DNA of 64,000 bases, taken from positions 3,162,001-3,226,000 of the forward strand of contig OZ245942.1 in the NCBI GenBank assembly GCA_965230065.1, read 5' to 3'. This stretch comes from G965230065 sp965230065. GTDB taxonomy: Bacteria > Bacteroidota > Bacteroidia > Cytophagales > Cyclobacteriaceae. The notes under the pieces are model-generated. The model ran no database searches and was not told the DNA's origin. It saw only the letters and a program-made list of their open reading frames with translations. Numbering within the stretch: position 1 is the first letter of the stretch; each line of letters starts with the position of its first letter. Positions 1 to 10,100 of this stretch are shown piece after piece. The position numbers and the translations under genes were made by a program.

Positions 1-1
1 G

Positions 2-148
2 ATAGTTGCTTCAGATGTGATTGAGGGTAATGAAGGAAGTAATAGATATACCTTTAACGATGACCGCGGGCTAGAAAAAGGGGTTTACCTCTTACGCCTG
101 AGCCAACAAAATACCGTTTCAAAAGCAGTCAGGATCATAAAAAGGTAA
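2..148 (+). CDS. C-terminal tail of a T9SS-secreted protein (partial)
   Basis: Only the last 48 codons are inside the window; the gene begins upstream of base 1. The frame ends with a beta-strand pattern, GVYLLRLSQQNTVSKAVRII, followed by lysine, arginine and stop. This is the usual shape of the Por/type IX secretion C-terminal sorting domain of Bacteroidota, which sends cargo across the outer membrane and is then cleaved. The cargo itself cannot be identified because its functional domains lie outside. The gene is convergent with the OmpA-family gene next to it, with 15 bases between the stops. The sorting-tail reading is good, though such a short piece could be another Ig-like C-terminal domain. 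Confidence 0.6.
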   Translation: MVASDVIEGNEGSNRYTFNDDRGLEKGVYLLRLSQQNTVSKAVRIIKR

Positions 149-163
149 CTTAAGAAGTAATAA

Positions 164-2104
164 TTAGTCTTCCAGAATTTTCACAATTTCAATCTCTGTC
201 CTCCGATTCAGGGCACGCCCTCCTTCTTCATAATCATTAGAGGCAATGGGTTGGGTTTCGCCAAATCCTTTGGATGAAATGCGGTCGGTGGCAAGGCCAA
301 AGTTGAGCAAATAACTGGCAACAGCCTGCGCCCTTTGTTCGGATAATTGCTGGTTGTAAGCTGCATTTCCTACATTATCAGAATGCCCGTTGATTCGGAT
401 GACCAGGTTGGGATTCGCTTTTAACAAGGCATAAATCTGGTTTAATTCCACCAGCGATTCTGTGCGGATGGTTGATTTATTGGTATCAAAAAAGATATTT
501 TTCAAAATGCCTTTTGTCCCTACTTTGGCAGGCTGTAAGGCAATTTCTTTGTTTATTTCCTGTAGGGGCTTCAGCTCTGATTGCTTGAAGTTTTGAGAAT
601 AAAAAAGGTATCCATCCCGCTCTACCGATAGGCCGAAGTTATTTCCTTCCGGAATGGGAATGCGGAATGTACCGGTCTCCGGATCAGAATATACCCTGGT
701 GATTACAATATTTTTGCGGTTATCCGAAAGAATAATTTCTGCATCCAAAGGCAGGTTTGTAGCAGCATCTGTGATTTTACCCACAAAATAGGTGGTTGAT
801 TTATTTTGACTGTTATTCCGCACAAGCGTCATATTGGGGGCGGCATCGGGTGCCTCCTGGTAATCTTTCTGGTCCATCAGAATGGCATAAATATCGTTTC
901 CGCCCAGCCCATCTTCCCGGGCAGTGGCATAGTAGCCGTATATATTGTTTTTGGCAATCACGAAGTAATTATCATCCTGAGCGGTGTTGACAGGGTAGCC
1001 CAAATTAATAGGCGTTGACCACTTTTCGCGATGCCATTTACTTCTGAAAATATCAAACCCCCCCATGCCCAGGTGCCCGGTTGAGCTGAAATACAACACT
1101 TCTCCATTCGGGTGGATAAAAGGAGCATCTTCGTCTCCTTCAGTATTAATTTTTGGCCCCAGGTTCATTGGCTTGCCCCACCTTCCCAATCGGTCGAGGG
1201 TTGAAACGTAAATATCAAACCCTCCATACCCCCCAGGTCGATCGCTGGAAAAATAAATTTTATTGCCCTCCCCATTGATAGAAATGGAAAGTTCGCGTGA
1301 AGGTGAATTTACACCACCAACAGGCACAGGTTCTCCCCATGTGCCATCTTCAAAAGTAGAAATATAAAAATCACCATTCCCCTCATCCGAGTAAATGAAT
1401 AACTGTGTGCCGTCTGGCGAAATGGCTGCCCCACATTCATGGTAACCGGTATTTACCTTCCCTGGAATTTTTTCGGGAGCTTCCCAAACATTGCCATCTC
1501 TGTGGGCAATATATATATCTTCAAAATAATTGTTGTCATACGCCATTTCGCCCCCTGTTGAGCCTTCGCGGCGGGAAGTGAAAATAAGGGAGTTGCCATC
1601 GGCCGTAATTAGCGGGGCATAATCCTGATTATCAGAATTAATGGTTTTAATATTGTTTATTTTTACATCTTTGGGATTGTTAATATACTCAATACCAATG
1701 GCACACTGCATAATGTGCTGGTCGGCCATAAATGTGTTTTCGGCTATTTCCCGGTATTGTGAAAAATAATCCAGAGCCTCCATAAACTTGTGATTGTACT
1801 GATAGGCCAGGCCCAGGTTATACTGTATGGTGGGTGTGGGGTTTTCGGCCTGTTCGTATACTTTTTGCAAATAAGGCAATGCCCGGTCTTTATACTTACT
1901 TTTTAAATATGCCAATCCGATTTTGTAAGCCAGGCCTAAGTCGCCGGGTTCTTTTTCATCGGCTTCCAGATAGGTGTTTACGGCTTCCGTGTAAAAACCT
2001 TCTTTATAGTATTTATCACCCGTTTTCACCAGTTTATTGAACGACTGGGCAGATGCCGTAAAGGAAAAAAATAATGAGAAAATAATCAATCCAATGTTTT
2101 TCAT
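164..2104 (-). CDS. OmpA-family protein with TPR and PD40 beta-propeller repeats
   Basis: Probable outer-membrane-anchored, peptidoglycan-binding envelope protein of 646 residues. A signal peptide (MKNIGLIIFSLFFSFTASAQ) defines the start at 2104; an in-frame upstream start would put 11 residues before it. In order it has TPR-like helices (about 25-150), PD40/WD40-like repeats with SPDG and SSDRPGG-type turns (about 170-420), a carboxypeptidase-regulatory-like beta domain (about 440-530), and a C-terminal OmpA domain with NGHSDNVG and the NRRTEIEI ending. This architecture is common in Bacteroidota and often lies near T9SS components or T9SS cargo, as here beside a sorting-tail protein. Substrate or partner is unknown. 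Confidence 0.9.
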   Translation of the reverse strand: MKNIGLIIFSLFFSFTASAQSFNKLVKTGDKYYKEGFYTEAVNTYLEADEKEPGDLGLAYKIGLAYLKSKYKDRALPYLQKVYEQAENPTPTIQYNLGLAYQYNHKFMEALDYFSQYREIAENTFMADQHIMQCAIGIEYINNPKDVKINNIKTINSDNQDYAPLITADGNSLIFTSRREGSTGGEMAYDNNYFEDIYIAHRDGNVWEAPEKIPGKVNTGYHECGAAISPDGTQLFIYSDEGNGDFYISTFEDGTWGEPVPVGGVNSPSRELSISINGEGNKIYFSSDRPGGYGGFDIYVSTLDRLGRWGKPMNLGPKINTEGDEDAPFIHPNGEVLYFSSTGHLGMGGFDIFRSKWHREKWSTPINLGYPVNTAQDDNYFVIAKNNIYGYYATAREDGLGGNDIYAILMDQKDYQEAPDAAPNMTLVRNNSQNKSTTYFVGKITDAATNLPLDAEIILSDNRKNIVITRVYSDPETGTFRIPIPEGNNFGLSVERDGYLFYSQNFKQSELKPLQEINKEIALQPAKVGTKGILKNIFFDTNKSTIRTESLVELNQIYALLKANPNLVIRINGHSDNVGNAAYNQQLSEQRAQAVASYLLNFGLATDRISSKGFGETQPIASNDYEEGGRALNRRTEIEIVKILED

Positions 2105-2324
2105 AGCTGAAGTAACCCTCTTGGTAACAAGCAGCAAGAATCACAAGAATTGGAGAAATTACAATATAGATTTATGGAAAGTACACTTATGTAAAGAATA
2201 GGTGAAAAGGCGATAAAAGTGGAGGAAAGACGGAAGACGGAAGTTTTGAGTTTTAGTGATTTGATCGGCCGAAGCGAATTGTTTAGGGATAGGGGTTTAA
2301 GAATTAGATTTTGGGAACTGTAAC

Positions 2325-3701
2325 TTATTTTGGATGTTTGAGAATTATTCTTTTGTAAGTGCATAAACGGGGTGTATTATCGTCTTTAACAAGGAGTAGA
2401 ATATGTAATGTGGAGCCTTCTCCGAAATCTTCAGGAACTGTAAATTGTATGGAAGAAGCGTTGGCAGGTATGCTCAATTTCCCCTGATAAGCACCAGGCT
2501 CGGGATAGGTAAACCACTTGTAAGTAAGTGCATCACCGTCCGGGTCTGTAGAGGAAGAAGCATCAAAAGTTATTTTTTCACCCGGAGAAACTATCCGGAT
2601 CATCGTATTTTCTTTTTTATAACCACTTATAATGGCCTGGGGTGCATGGTTAGCCTGTTCGTATGGCAGTACACACCAATCCATACGCGCCTGAAAATCG
2701 TTTTGAAAATCAGGCCGCCAACGCCAAACAGTAGTCCGGTGGTTTTGTGTTTCATCTACCTGGTCTATGGCATCACGGAACAATTGGTCAGTGGCCTGGG
2801 TAAACCGGCCTCCCCAACTGCCCCATTCAGGGTGAGCAGGGTTGCTCAGCCCGTTGGGCAAAAAATAAAACCAGGAAGGAGTATCCCCCTCTTTCATGAC
2901 TCCGTGCGGATTAGGCGCTGTCCAGGTTTTGGGAGGGTACAGTGCCCCCAGCGGCCCATGTTTCTCCCGCACATGGGCATTAATCCATTCCAGGGAAGTA
3001 AGGCTTTCATCTCCGCCCAGATACATACCCCTGAATGCCGCGTTTCTTTTGTCTGTGCCTTCAGGTACTTTGTTCAAAATATAGAAAAGTCCGGGAAACT
3101 CTTCCATCATCCATGCATAAATGCCATCCTGGTCGGCAATGTCATAAATCCTCAGCTTTGCAATAAATTTTTCATAGGCTGCCTGGCTGCGGGTGTTTTT
3201 GACTTTCCACAGGGCTTGTGCCAGGTCAGTTTGCCCGCCCCAGATTGCAATGTTTAACGGACGGGTATCATTTTTATCTGTTGTTTGAATAACCCATTCT
3301 GAGCCTTCCGTGTCGTGCCCTTCGCCAATGTGGCCTAACCCCCGCTGGGGATTCCCACTTTTGATACGCTCCTGTAAATATGCTTCCCCAGGATAATCAG
3401 GATGGTGTAAAAGTAAATTGTCTCTTACTTTCCCATAAGCCTCAATAATCTCCTGAATTAATTGGGGCTGTACAATGGCTTCTTTCAGTTCGCCGGGTGT
3501 GCCCGAGGCAGAGGCGATAAAGCCTTCCATATCAAACTCATTGGCATACAAACATAAGCGGATTAAAGACTGCTGGTCGTCGGGGTCGCCCCCAATATCG
3601 GTAAGGATAAGCAGGCGGGGTTTTTGTAGTGCTTGCGCAGGTGCCTTTATTATTCCTTGTATAAAAAAAATAATAATCAGGATAAGGAAATGTGGTTTCA
3701 T
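2325..3701 (-). CDS. DUF1593 nucleoside-hydrolase-like exported protein
   Basis: Exported protein of 458 residues. Its start is placed at the methionine before a clear signal sequence (MKPHFLILIIIFFIQG); the longer frame adds 28 unconvincing residues. The N-terminal two thirds match the DUF1593 family (Sde182 cellulose-binding, nucleoside-hydrolase-like fold), with the acidic loop TDIGGDPDDQQSL resembling the calcium-binding aspartates of nucleoside hydrolases. A PKD/Ig-like module follows (about residues 370-455, STDPDGDALTYKW). Family members occur with glycan-degrading genes, but the reaction is not settled, so a role on glycans or N-glycosides is inference. It is a single gene, divergent from the lytic transglycosylase. 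Confidence 0.82.
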   Translation of the reverse strand: MKPHFLILIIIFFIQGIIKAPAQALQKPRLLILTDIGGDPDDQQSLIRLCLYANEFDMEGFIASASGTPGELKEAIVQPQLIQEIIEAYGKVRDNLLLHHPDYPGEAYLQERIKSGNPQRGLGHIGEGHDTEGSEWVIQTTDKNDTRPLNIAIWGGQTDLAQALWKVKNTRSQAAYEKFIAKLRIYDIADQDGIYAWMMEEFPGLFYILNKVPEGTDKRNAAFRGMYLGGDESLTSLEWINAHVREKHGPLGALYPPKTWTAPNPHGVMKEGDTPSWFYFLPNGLSNPAHPEWGSWGGRFTQATDQLFRDAIDQVDETQNHRTTVWRWRPDFQNDFQARMDWCVLPYEQANHAPQAIISGYKKENTMIRIVSPGEKITFDASSSTDPDGDALTYKWFTYPEPGAYQGKLSIPANASSIQFTVPEDFGEGSTLHILLLVKDDNTPRLCTYKRIILKHPK

Positions 3702-3921
3702 GAAGTAAAACTGGTTGTGATACATGGGCTTGTTTTCAAGAAGAATACGAAGATAATGATACCGGATGATTTTGCAATAAGGCAAAATGTAAGGACAGGA
3801 AATTCAACAAATTTGAAATTACAGCTCATAACTGAACCAGTATTTCCGGTATGTTCGTATAACCTAGGGAAGCCACACTTTTTGAACAATACCACGCTAT
3901 TTTTTCTAAATTCTTCAAAAT

Positions 3922-5046
3922 ATGAAAGTTTTATACTTTTTCATCCTTATTGGTCTATGTACATGCACCGATCCTATATTCTCGCACACTTCTTCCCGGG
4001 ACTCCCTAATTGATGTGGAAGCACAGCGGGAAGAAAGTTATGATCATATTCCCGACGTACCTTATGAAGCGATGGAGGAACGTGTGCAGGAACTACAAAA
4101 TGAAGTTCCGCTGCACTTTAACCTGATTGTGCGGGATTTTGTGAATTTTTTTGCGATACAAGAACGGGAATATACACGCAAAATAATCAGAAGAAGCAGC
4201 CTGTATTTTCCTATGATTGAGGAGGCTCTTGAAAGGCATAACCTGCCCGATGAACTAAAATACCTGGCAATTGTGGAATCTGCCCTGAATCCCTCAAACC
4301 ATAGCCCTATGGGCGCCGCCGGGTTGTGGCAGTTGATGAAACCTACCGCCCGGCAGTACGGGTTGGTCAGCAACCAACACATAGATGAAAGGATGCACCC
4401 GGCTAAATCTACCGAAGCAGCCTGTAAATTGTTGAAATGGCTGTACAAAAGCTTTGGCAATTGGGAACTGGCCCTGGCTGCTTATAATACCGGATATGGC
4501 AACGTGAAAAGGGCCATTCGCAGGAGCGGCAGCAAAGATTTCTGGACACTTTACAGATATTTGCCACGGGAAACCCGTTCCTATTTGCCTCAGTTTGTCG
4601 CATTTACTTATCTGATGAATAACCAGGAAGCGCATAACTTTTATGAATTGACAGAGACCCCCGTACTAACTGAGGTAATTGAAGTAAAAGATTATGTAAA
4701 CCTGAAAAAGCTGGCAGGTAGCATCAATTATTGTTATGGAGACCTGAAAGAAATCAACCCGCATATCCAGGCTGCTTATGTACCCGAAAGCAGGGCAGGT
4801 ACCGAGCTGGTGATTCCTGCTGACCTTTTGGATGCTGTAATTGACAATTATACTGCTTTTACCGTACCTGACGAACCTAAGTCTACCCTACCTTCAGAAG
4901 CAGAGGTGTACCGCGTAAAGTCTGGCGAATCTTTGTGGGAAATCAGCCGGAAATTCAGGGATTTAACCATTGCTGACATAAAAGAGCTGAATAACCTGCA
5001 AAGCAACACCATCCGTCCGGGGCAGGAGTTGGTGCTTACAGAATAA
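3922..5046 (+). CDS. Membrane-bound lytic murein transglycosylase with LysM (MltD-like)
   Basis: Cleaves peptidoglycan glycan strands with 1,6-anhydromuramic acid formation, in the periplasm. The 374-residue protein starts with a signal sequence containing cysteines (ILIGLCTC, possible lipoprotein). The SLT domain spans about residues 95-240; its catalytic glutamate is E119 in VESALNPSNHSPMGAAGLWQ, followed by the usual AAYNTG motif near residue 188. A single LysM domain lies at about 328-372 (VKSGESLWEISRKF), whereas E. coli MltD has two. It is monocistronic; a weak AGAAACT/AGTTTCT stem at 5048-5068 follows the stop. Confidence 0.93.
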   Translation: MKVLYFFILIGLCTCTDPIFSHTSSRDSLIDVEAQREESYDHIPDVPYEAMEERVQELQNEVPLHFNLIVRDFVNFFAIQEREYTRKIIRRSSLYFPMIEEALERHNLPDELKYLAIVESALNPSNHSPMGAAGLWQLMKPTARQYGLVSNQHIDERMHPAKSTEAACKLLKWLYKSFGNWELALAAYNTGYGNVKRAIRRSGSKDFWTLYRYLPRETRSYLPQFVAFTYLMNNQEAHNFYELTETPVLTEVIEVKDYVNLKKLAGSINYCYGDLKEINPHIQAAYVPESRAGTELVIPADLLDAVIDNYTAFTVPDEPKSTLPSEAEVYRVKSGESLWEISRKFRDLTIADIKELNNLQSNTIRPGQELVLTE

Positions 5047-5206
5047 AAGAAACTGTTTTAGAGTTTCTGATTAACTTCAATTGCTACTGCCTGGAGGTTT
5101 TTGTGAATTTCGTTTCAATTCTATTCAATATTTTTTGAAAAGGAAAAATAAATTAATAATATTAGCATCATAACGAAATGAAAGTGTTTGCTAAAACTAC
5201 CAACCA

Positions 5207-5827
5207 ATGCAACTACCGGACAATGCAAAGACATTATTTGCAGAACAACCTGAGCAGGAGATTTGGGAACAACTCAGGCAGGGCAATGACCAGGCATTGG
5301 AATACTTTTACCGTACCTACGCACAAGGGCTTTTCAGTTTTGGTATGAAGCTCTATGGCAAGAACGAGTTTGTGCAGGATGTTTTGCATGAGCTTTTTGT
5401 AGATATATGGAATCGGCACAAGCAGTTATCTTCGATTACATCTGTAAAAACGTATCTGTTCAAATCGCTGAAATACAAATTGCACCGGCAGTATAGTAAG
5501 GAGAAACATTGGATTAATAAAGTTGAGTTCAGAGACGCACACCAAGCAGGAATTGAATTTCCTTTAGAAAACCACCTCATTGACCACCAAACCACCCGGG
5601 AAAATAAACTGAATGTATTGAAATCTATGGAAAAGCTCCCCGCCCGCCAAAGGGAGGTATTGCATTTACTTTTCGATGATGGTTTTAGCTATGAAGAAAT
5701 ATCAGAAATTATGGGTATTAATGTGAGGTCTGTGTATACACTGGCCTGGAAAGGTATTTCATCCTTAAAAAACCACCTTATCAATTATCTGGTTTTTCCA
5801 GGACTTTCCATTATATTCTTTTCTTGA
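5207..5827 (+). CDS. RNA polymerase sigma factor, ECF subfamily (Bacteroides type)
   Basis: Extracytoplasmic-function sigma factor of 206 residues. Region 2 (about 35-100, FYRTYAQGLFSFGMKLYG, then DVLHELFVDIWN) and region 4 (about 145-195, LPARQREVLHLLF and the helix-turn-helix around YEEISEIMGI) are both present. It stands directly ahead of a FecR-type anti-sigma gene and a SusC gene with an STN domain, the standard trans-envelope switch. Substrate at the outer membrane signals through SusC and FecR to release this sigma factor, which then activates the locus. The inducing glycan cannot be told from sequence. Confidence 0.93.
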   Translation: MQLPDNAKTLFAEQPEQEIWEQLRQGNDQALEYFYRTYAQGLFSFGMKLYGKNEFVQDVLHELFVDIWNRHKQLSSITSVKTYLFKSLKYKLHRQYSKEKHWINKVEFRDAHQAGIEFPLENHLIDHQTTRENKLNVLKSMEKLPARQREVLHLLFDDGFSYEEISEIMGINVRSVYTLAWKGISSLKNHLINYLVFPGLSIIFFS

Positions 5828-5936
5828 TTCTTACCTTCTGAGTGCATTCCTAAAATATTTTTCTATTTTTTTTCTTACCTGAAGGATAACTTTATCTGTT
5901 CCATGTCACTGTTATAATAAATAGGTAAGATCAAGA

Positions 5937-7031
5937 ATGGATTATAGCAGGTTTACGGTTGAAGATTTTGTCTTGGATAAGAAATTCAGGAAGTGGGTAC
6001 TTACACCTGATACGGAAACCAATGTGTTTTGGGATGAGTGGGTGGAAAAGCATCCCCATAAATTAAAAACGCTACAGGAGGCGAAAATCATTGTGCTTAA
6101 GTTTCCGAAGGTTAATTATGGGTGGAATCATGAGAAAGAGGATGCATTGTGGCAAACAATTAAACAGGACATACACTCTGCTACTCAAAAGTCTGATACC
6201 AAAGTAATTTCTTTGCATTCATCGGCCACCCTTCAGCATCATTCCCTTCAGAAGAACAACAGAAAATGGCATTATCACCAAACAGGCAAAGTAGCAGCTG
6301 CTATTTTATTTGTGCTGAGTGCCGGAATGGCCTTTTATTTTGGTACGCAATATTTTCAAAAAGACTCTGAAAACAGGGATGTGACTTTCATCAATAGAGA
6401 AATACCTTTGGGCAAAAAAGAGCAGTTTCATTTGCCTGACGGTACTTTCATAGTACTCAACGCAGGCAGTGCCGTAAAATATCCGGCCTATTTTTCAGAT
6501 ACCCTGCGCAGTATTGAAATAAGTGGAGAAGCTTTTTTGGAGGTAGCCAAAGATTCCTTGCGGCCCTTCCGGGTAAAAACCGGCGACCTGATGACACAAG
6601 CTCTGGGAACTGCTTTCAATGTCAGACATGATGGAGAAAACGAAGTAGAGATAGCCCTGGTAGAGGGGAAGGTGCTGGTAAGTAGCATTGAGAAGGAAGG
6701 AACGAGTGCCGATATCATCTTGTTGCCAGGCGAAAAGGTTGTATTAGATGTGCAGAAAAAATTAGAAAAATCTCATTTTAACCCTGAAAAAGTAATAGCA
6801 TGGAAAGACGGTATCCTTTTGCTGGAAAGAGCCAATGAACATGAAGTGATCTATAAATTGGAGCAGTGGTTTGGCGTAACAATCACCATAGAAGGGGAGC
6901 CTAAACGCTCGTGGCAATATTCCGGAACTTTTGACAATAAAAGTCTGGAATATATTTTAAAGTCAATGAGTTACACCATGAACTTTTCATTTTCGATTGA
7001 AGATACGGATGTGACGATCCGGTACGAATAG
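5937..7031 (+). CDS. FecR-family anti-sigma factor
   Basis: Inner-membrane regulator of 364 residues. It has a cytoplasmic N-terminal part with the WDEWVEKHP segment, one membrane segment (about 119-137, KVAAAILFVLSAGMAFYFG), and a periplasmic FecR domain (about 150-255, with LPDGTFIVLNAGSAVKYP and GEAFLEVAKD). A C-terminal DUF4974 (STN-like) domain follows at about 290-362. It lies 109 bases downstream of the ECF sigma gene, whose product it should hold inactive, and upstream of the SusC partner that contacts its periplasmic part. All landmarks of the family are present and the length is typical. Confidence 0.93.
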   Translation: MDYSRFTVEDFVLDKKFRKWVLTPDTETNVFWDEWVEKHPHKLKTLQEAKIIVLKFPKVNYGWNHEKEDALWQTIKQDIHSATQKSDTKVISLHSSATLQHHSLQKNNRKWHYHQTGKVAAAILFVLSAGMAFYFGTQYFQKDSENRDVTFINREIPLGKKEQFHLPDGTFIVLNAGSAVKYPAYFSDTLRSIEISGEAFLEVAKDSLRPFRVKTGDLMTQALGTAFNVRHDGENEVEIALVEGKVLVSSIEKEGTSADIILLPGEKVVLDVQKKLEKSHFNPEKVIAWKDGILLLERANEHEVIYKLEQWFGVTITIEGEPKRSWQYSGTFDNKSLEYILKSMSYTMNFSFSIEDTDVTIRYE

Positions 7032-7133
7032 GTTGAGGTAGATTATTGATTTTTAGTAAAAAAAATGGCAATGCCTGTGACGAGACATTACCATTTGCTC
7101 ATAAATAACTATATAATAAAACTATGTAAATCT

Positions 7134-10100
7134 ATGAAAAATGTAATTCTACTACAACTAAAAATGTGCTCTCGTTACTTTCTCCTTATTCTGCTCGTGA
7201 AGATCGTCAGCATCAGTATGCTTTCAGCTTCCGGCGGGAATGCACAAAATGTGAAAAATGTAAAAGACGTCTATATCACTATTGAATTTGATAGTGAAGA
7301 CATCATGAAGGCATTGAAAAAAATAGAAAAGGCTACTGGTTTTACCTTTTCATATAATGAGCCTGACCTACACTACAATAAGAAAGTGAAAGGGGCTTAT
7401 CAAAACCAATCCTTGTATGAAATTCTGGTAGACTTTTCCCGCCAGTTGGATGTGAAATTCCGACAGTATAACGATCATATCAACGTAAAGCCCAAAGAGA
7501 AAAATAAGCTGTCCAACGAAGTGGAAATCATCATTTCATCCTTCAATATTACGGGTAAAGTAACCGACGAAAATAACGAACCATTACCTGGAGTTAATAT
7601 TTTAGTGAAAAATTCTACTTATGGCACCATTAGCGATGTGGATGGTAATTACCAGTTGAGCGTACCCGACAATGCCAGTATCCTTGTCTTTTCTTCTGTA
7701 GGTTATCTTTCTGAAGAAGTTGCTATTGAAGGACGTACTGTTATTAATATGCAAATGTCGCCGGATATTCAACAGCTTTCTGAAATTGTGGTTACAGCTT
7801 TTGGTATAGAAAGAGAAAAGAAGGCATTGGGATATGCCGCCCAGGAATTAGAGTCAAAAGATTTATCAGGTGCCAGGGAAGTGAGTGTTGCCAATTATCT
7901 TACGGGTAAAGTAGCCGGTGTGCAGGTATCTAATACAGCATCAGGCACAGGCGGGTCCAGCATTGTTACCATTCGGGGCAATAGCTCCCTTACAGGAGAC
8001 AATCAACCGTTGTATGTAGTGGATGGGGTTCCAATAGACAATTCTCATCTTCAGGAAGCAGGTGTATTTGGCGGGAATGATTTTGGGGATGGCATTGGCA
8101 ACATCAGTCCGCAGGATATAGCATCCGTTTCGGTATTGAAAGGCCCAAATGCTTCGGCCTTGTATGGTTCGAGGGGAGCAAATGGCGTGATATTGATTAC
8201 TACCAAATCGGGCAAGGGCAAAAAAGGCATTGGGGTGGAAATTAACTCCAATGTTACTTTTGAGAAAATAAATTTGGTGCCCAATGTGCAAAATCAATTT
8301 GCTACAGGATATGAGGGCACCAACCTGTATGGGTCGTTAGTAGAAATAGACGGGACATTTTATGAAACCATGGATACCTGGCATGGCGATAGCTGGGGGC
8401 CTCCTTTAGACGGCAGAAGGGTCATTGTAGATCCGTTTGTATACCCGGGAACAGACCCCAGAACACTTACCCTGCTGCCTCAGCCCAAAGATAATATCAG
8501 GGATTTTTGGCAAACGGGATTGGTAACGAATAACGCCATTTCCCTCACGGGGGGCAATGAAAAAGCAAATGGAAGGCTTTCTTTTACCAACAATACCATT
8601 AAAGGTATTACCCCAAACCACCATGTGAACCAACAAACCATCAACTTTCGGGGAAGTACCCAACTGACCGATAAGTTATCATTTGACGCGAAAGTGAACT
8701 ATATCCATAAAAAAGGAGAGAATGCCCCGGAATTAGGTTCAACTGTAGATAATGTAGCTTATACCCTGGCAACCCTGGGCAGGTATGTTCCCCTCAATTT
8801 TCTGGAAGAATATTATAATGAAACAGGTGATTGGGGCAGGTGGCCAGGTGTGTTCTACAACCCCTATTACGTGGTCAATGAACTGACCAATACCAATGAA
8901 AGGAATCGGATAATTGGGTTCGCCTCTGTAAAATATCAGTTTACCGACTGGCTGAACGTAGTAGGAAGAAGTGGGATAGATTATTACACAGAAACCCGGA
9001 AAAAGATTTGGCCCGTGGGTGCAAGAGGCAGTAGTAATGCACAGGGAAGGGTGATGGATGACACCTACAATGTGAAGGAAAGCAACAGCGATGTACTGTT
9101 AACAGCTGCCGGCGATCTTTCCGATAACTTCAGCGCCTCCTTTTCTGTTGGTGCCAATCTTTTAATCCAAAAACGGGAGCATTATGGATGGGATGCCCGG
9201 AATTTTAAAGCCGAAGGAGTGTACGATGTAAGCAATGCCCAGGACATTCGCCCTACCTATAACCTATGGCAAAAAGAAATGCAATCTGTTTATTTTATGG
9301 GACAAGTAGGATTTAAGAATTATTTATTCCTGGATGTAACCGGCCGAAATGACTGGTCTTCTGCACTGGGTGAGAATAATTACTCTTTCTTTTATCCTTC
9401 CGTGAGTACCAGTTTTGTATTCACAGATGCCTTTGAGATCAACTCAAAAGTCTTGACATTTGGTAAAGTCAGGGCTTCTTACGCACAGGTGGGGAACGAT
9501 TCTGGTCCGTACTTAACACAAGCCGGCTTTACGTCCTACACTTCTACTTTTAATGGGCAAAGCTATGCATCTATGAGTAGCCGCATCCCTTTGTTTGACC
9601 TAAAAAATGAACTTACAGAATCCATAGAATTCGGTACTGATATTCGGTTATTTGACAACAGGTTCGGATTGGATGCTACGTATTATGATGGAAGGACCAA
9701 AAACCAAATCCTGCCGGTAGCCATTTCAAATGCCAGTGGTTATTCAACAGTGGTGGTCAATGCCGGGGAAATCCGAAACTCCGGATTGGAAATAACCTTA
9801 AATACAAACCCTATCCGGTTGAACAATGGTTTCCGATGGGACCTGGCCTTCAACTATGCTAAAAATAATTCAGAAATTATTGAACTGGCCCCCGGTATTG
9901 AAACATATTTCCTGTACGACTCTTACCCAAATGACATAGAAGCCAGGCCCGGGGAGCCGTTTGGGAATATCATTGGCTACAAATACAAACGAAGCCCCGA
10001 TGGCAGAAAGATTGTAAACGAAAATGGCGGGTACGTGAGGGAAGCTGAAAGAAGTGTATTGGGCAATATTACTCCCGAATGGACCGGTGGCTTGAACAAT

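Noticed and set aside
2445..3257. 270-residue open frame on the plus strand
   Set aside because: It lies entirely antisense to the DUF1593 gene, has no recognisable domain and no start context; a shadow frame.
5048..5068. AGAAACT/AGTTTCT hairpin after the lytic transglycosylase
   Set aside because: Only 7 bp, AT-rich and without a following T-run; too weak to list as a terminator.
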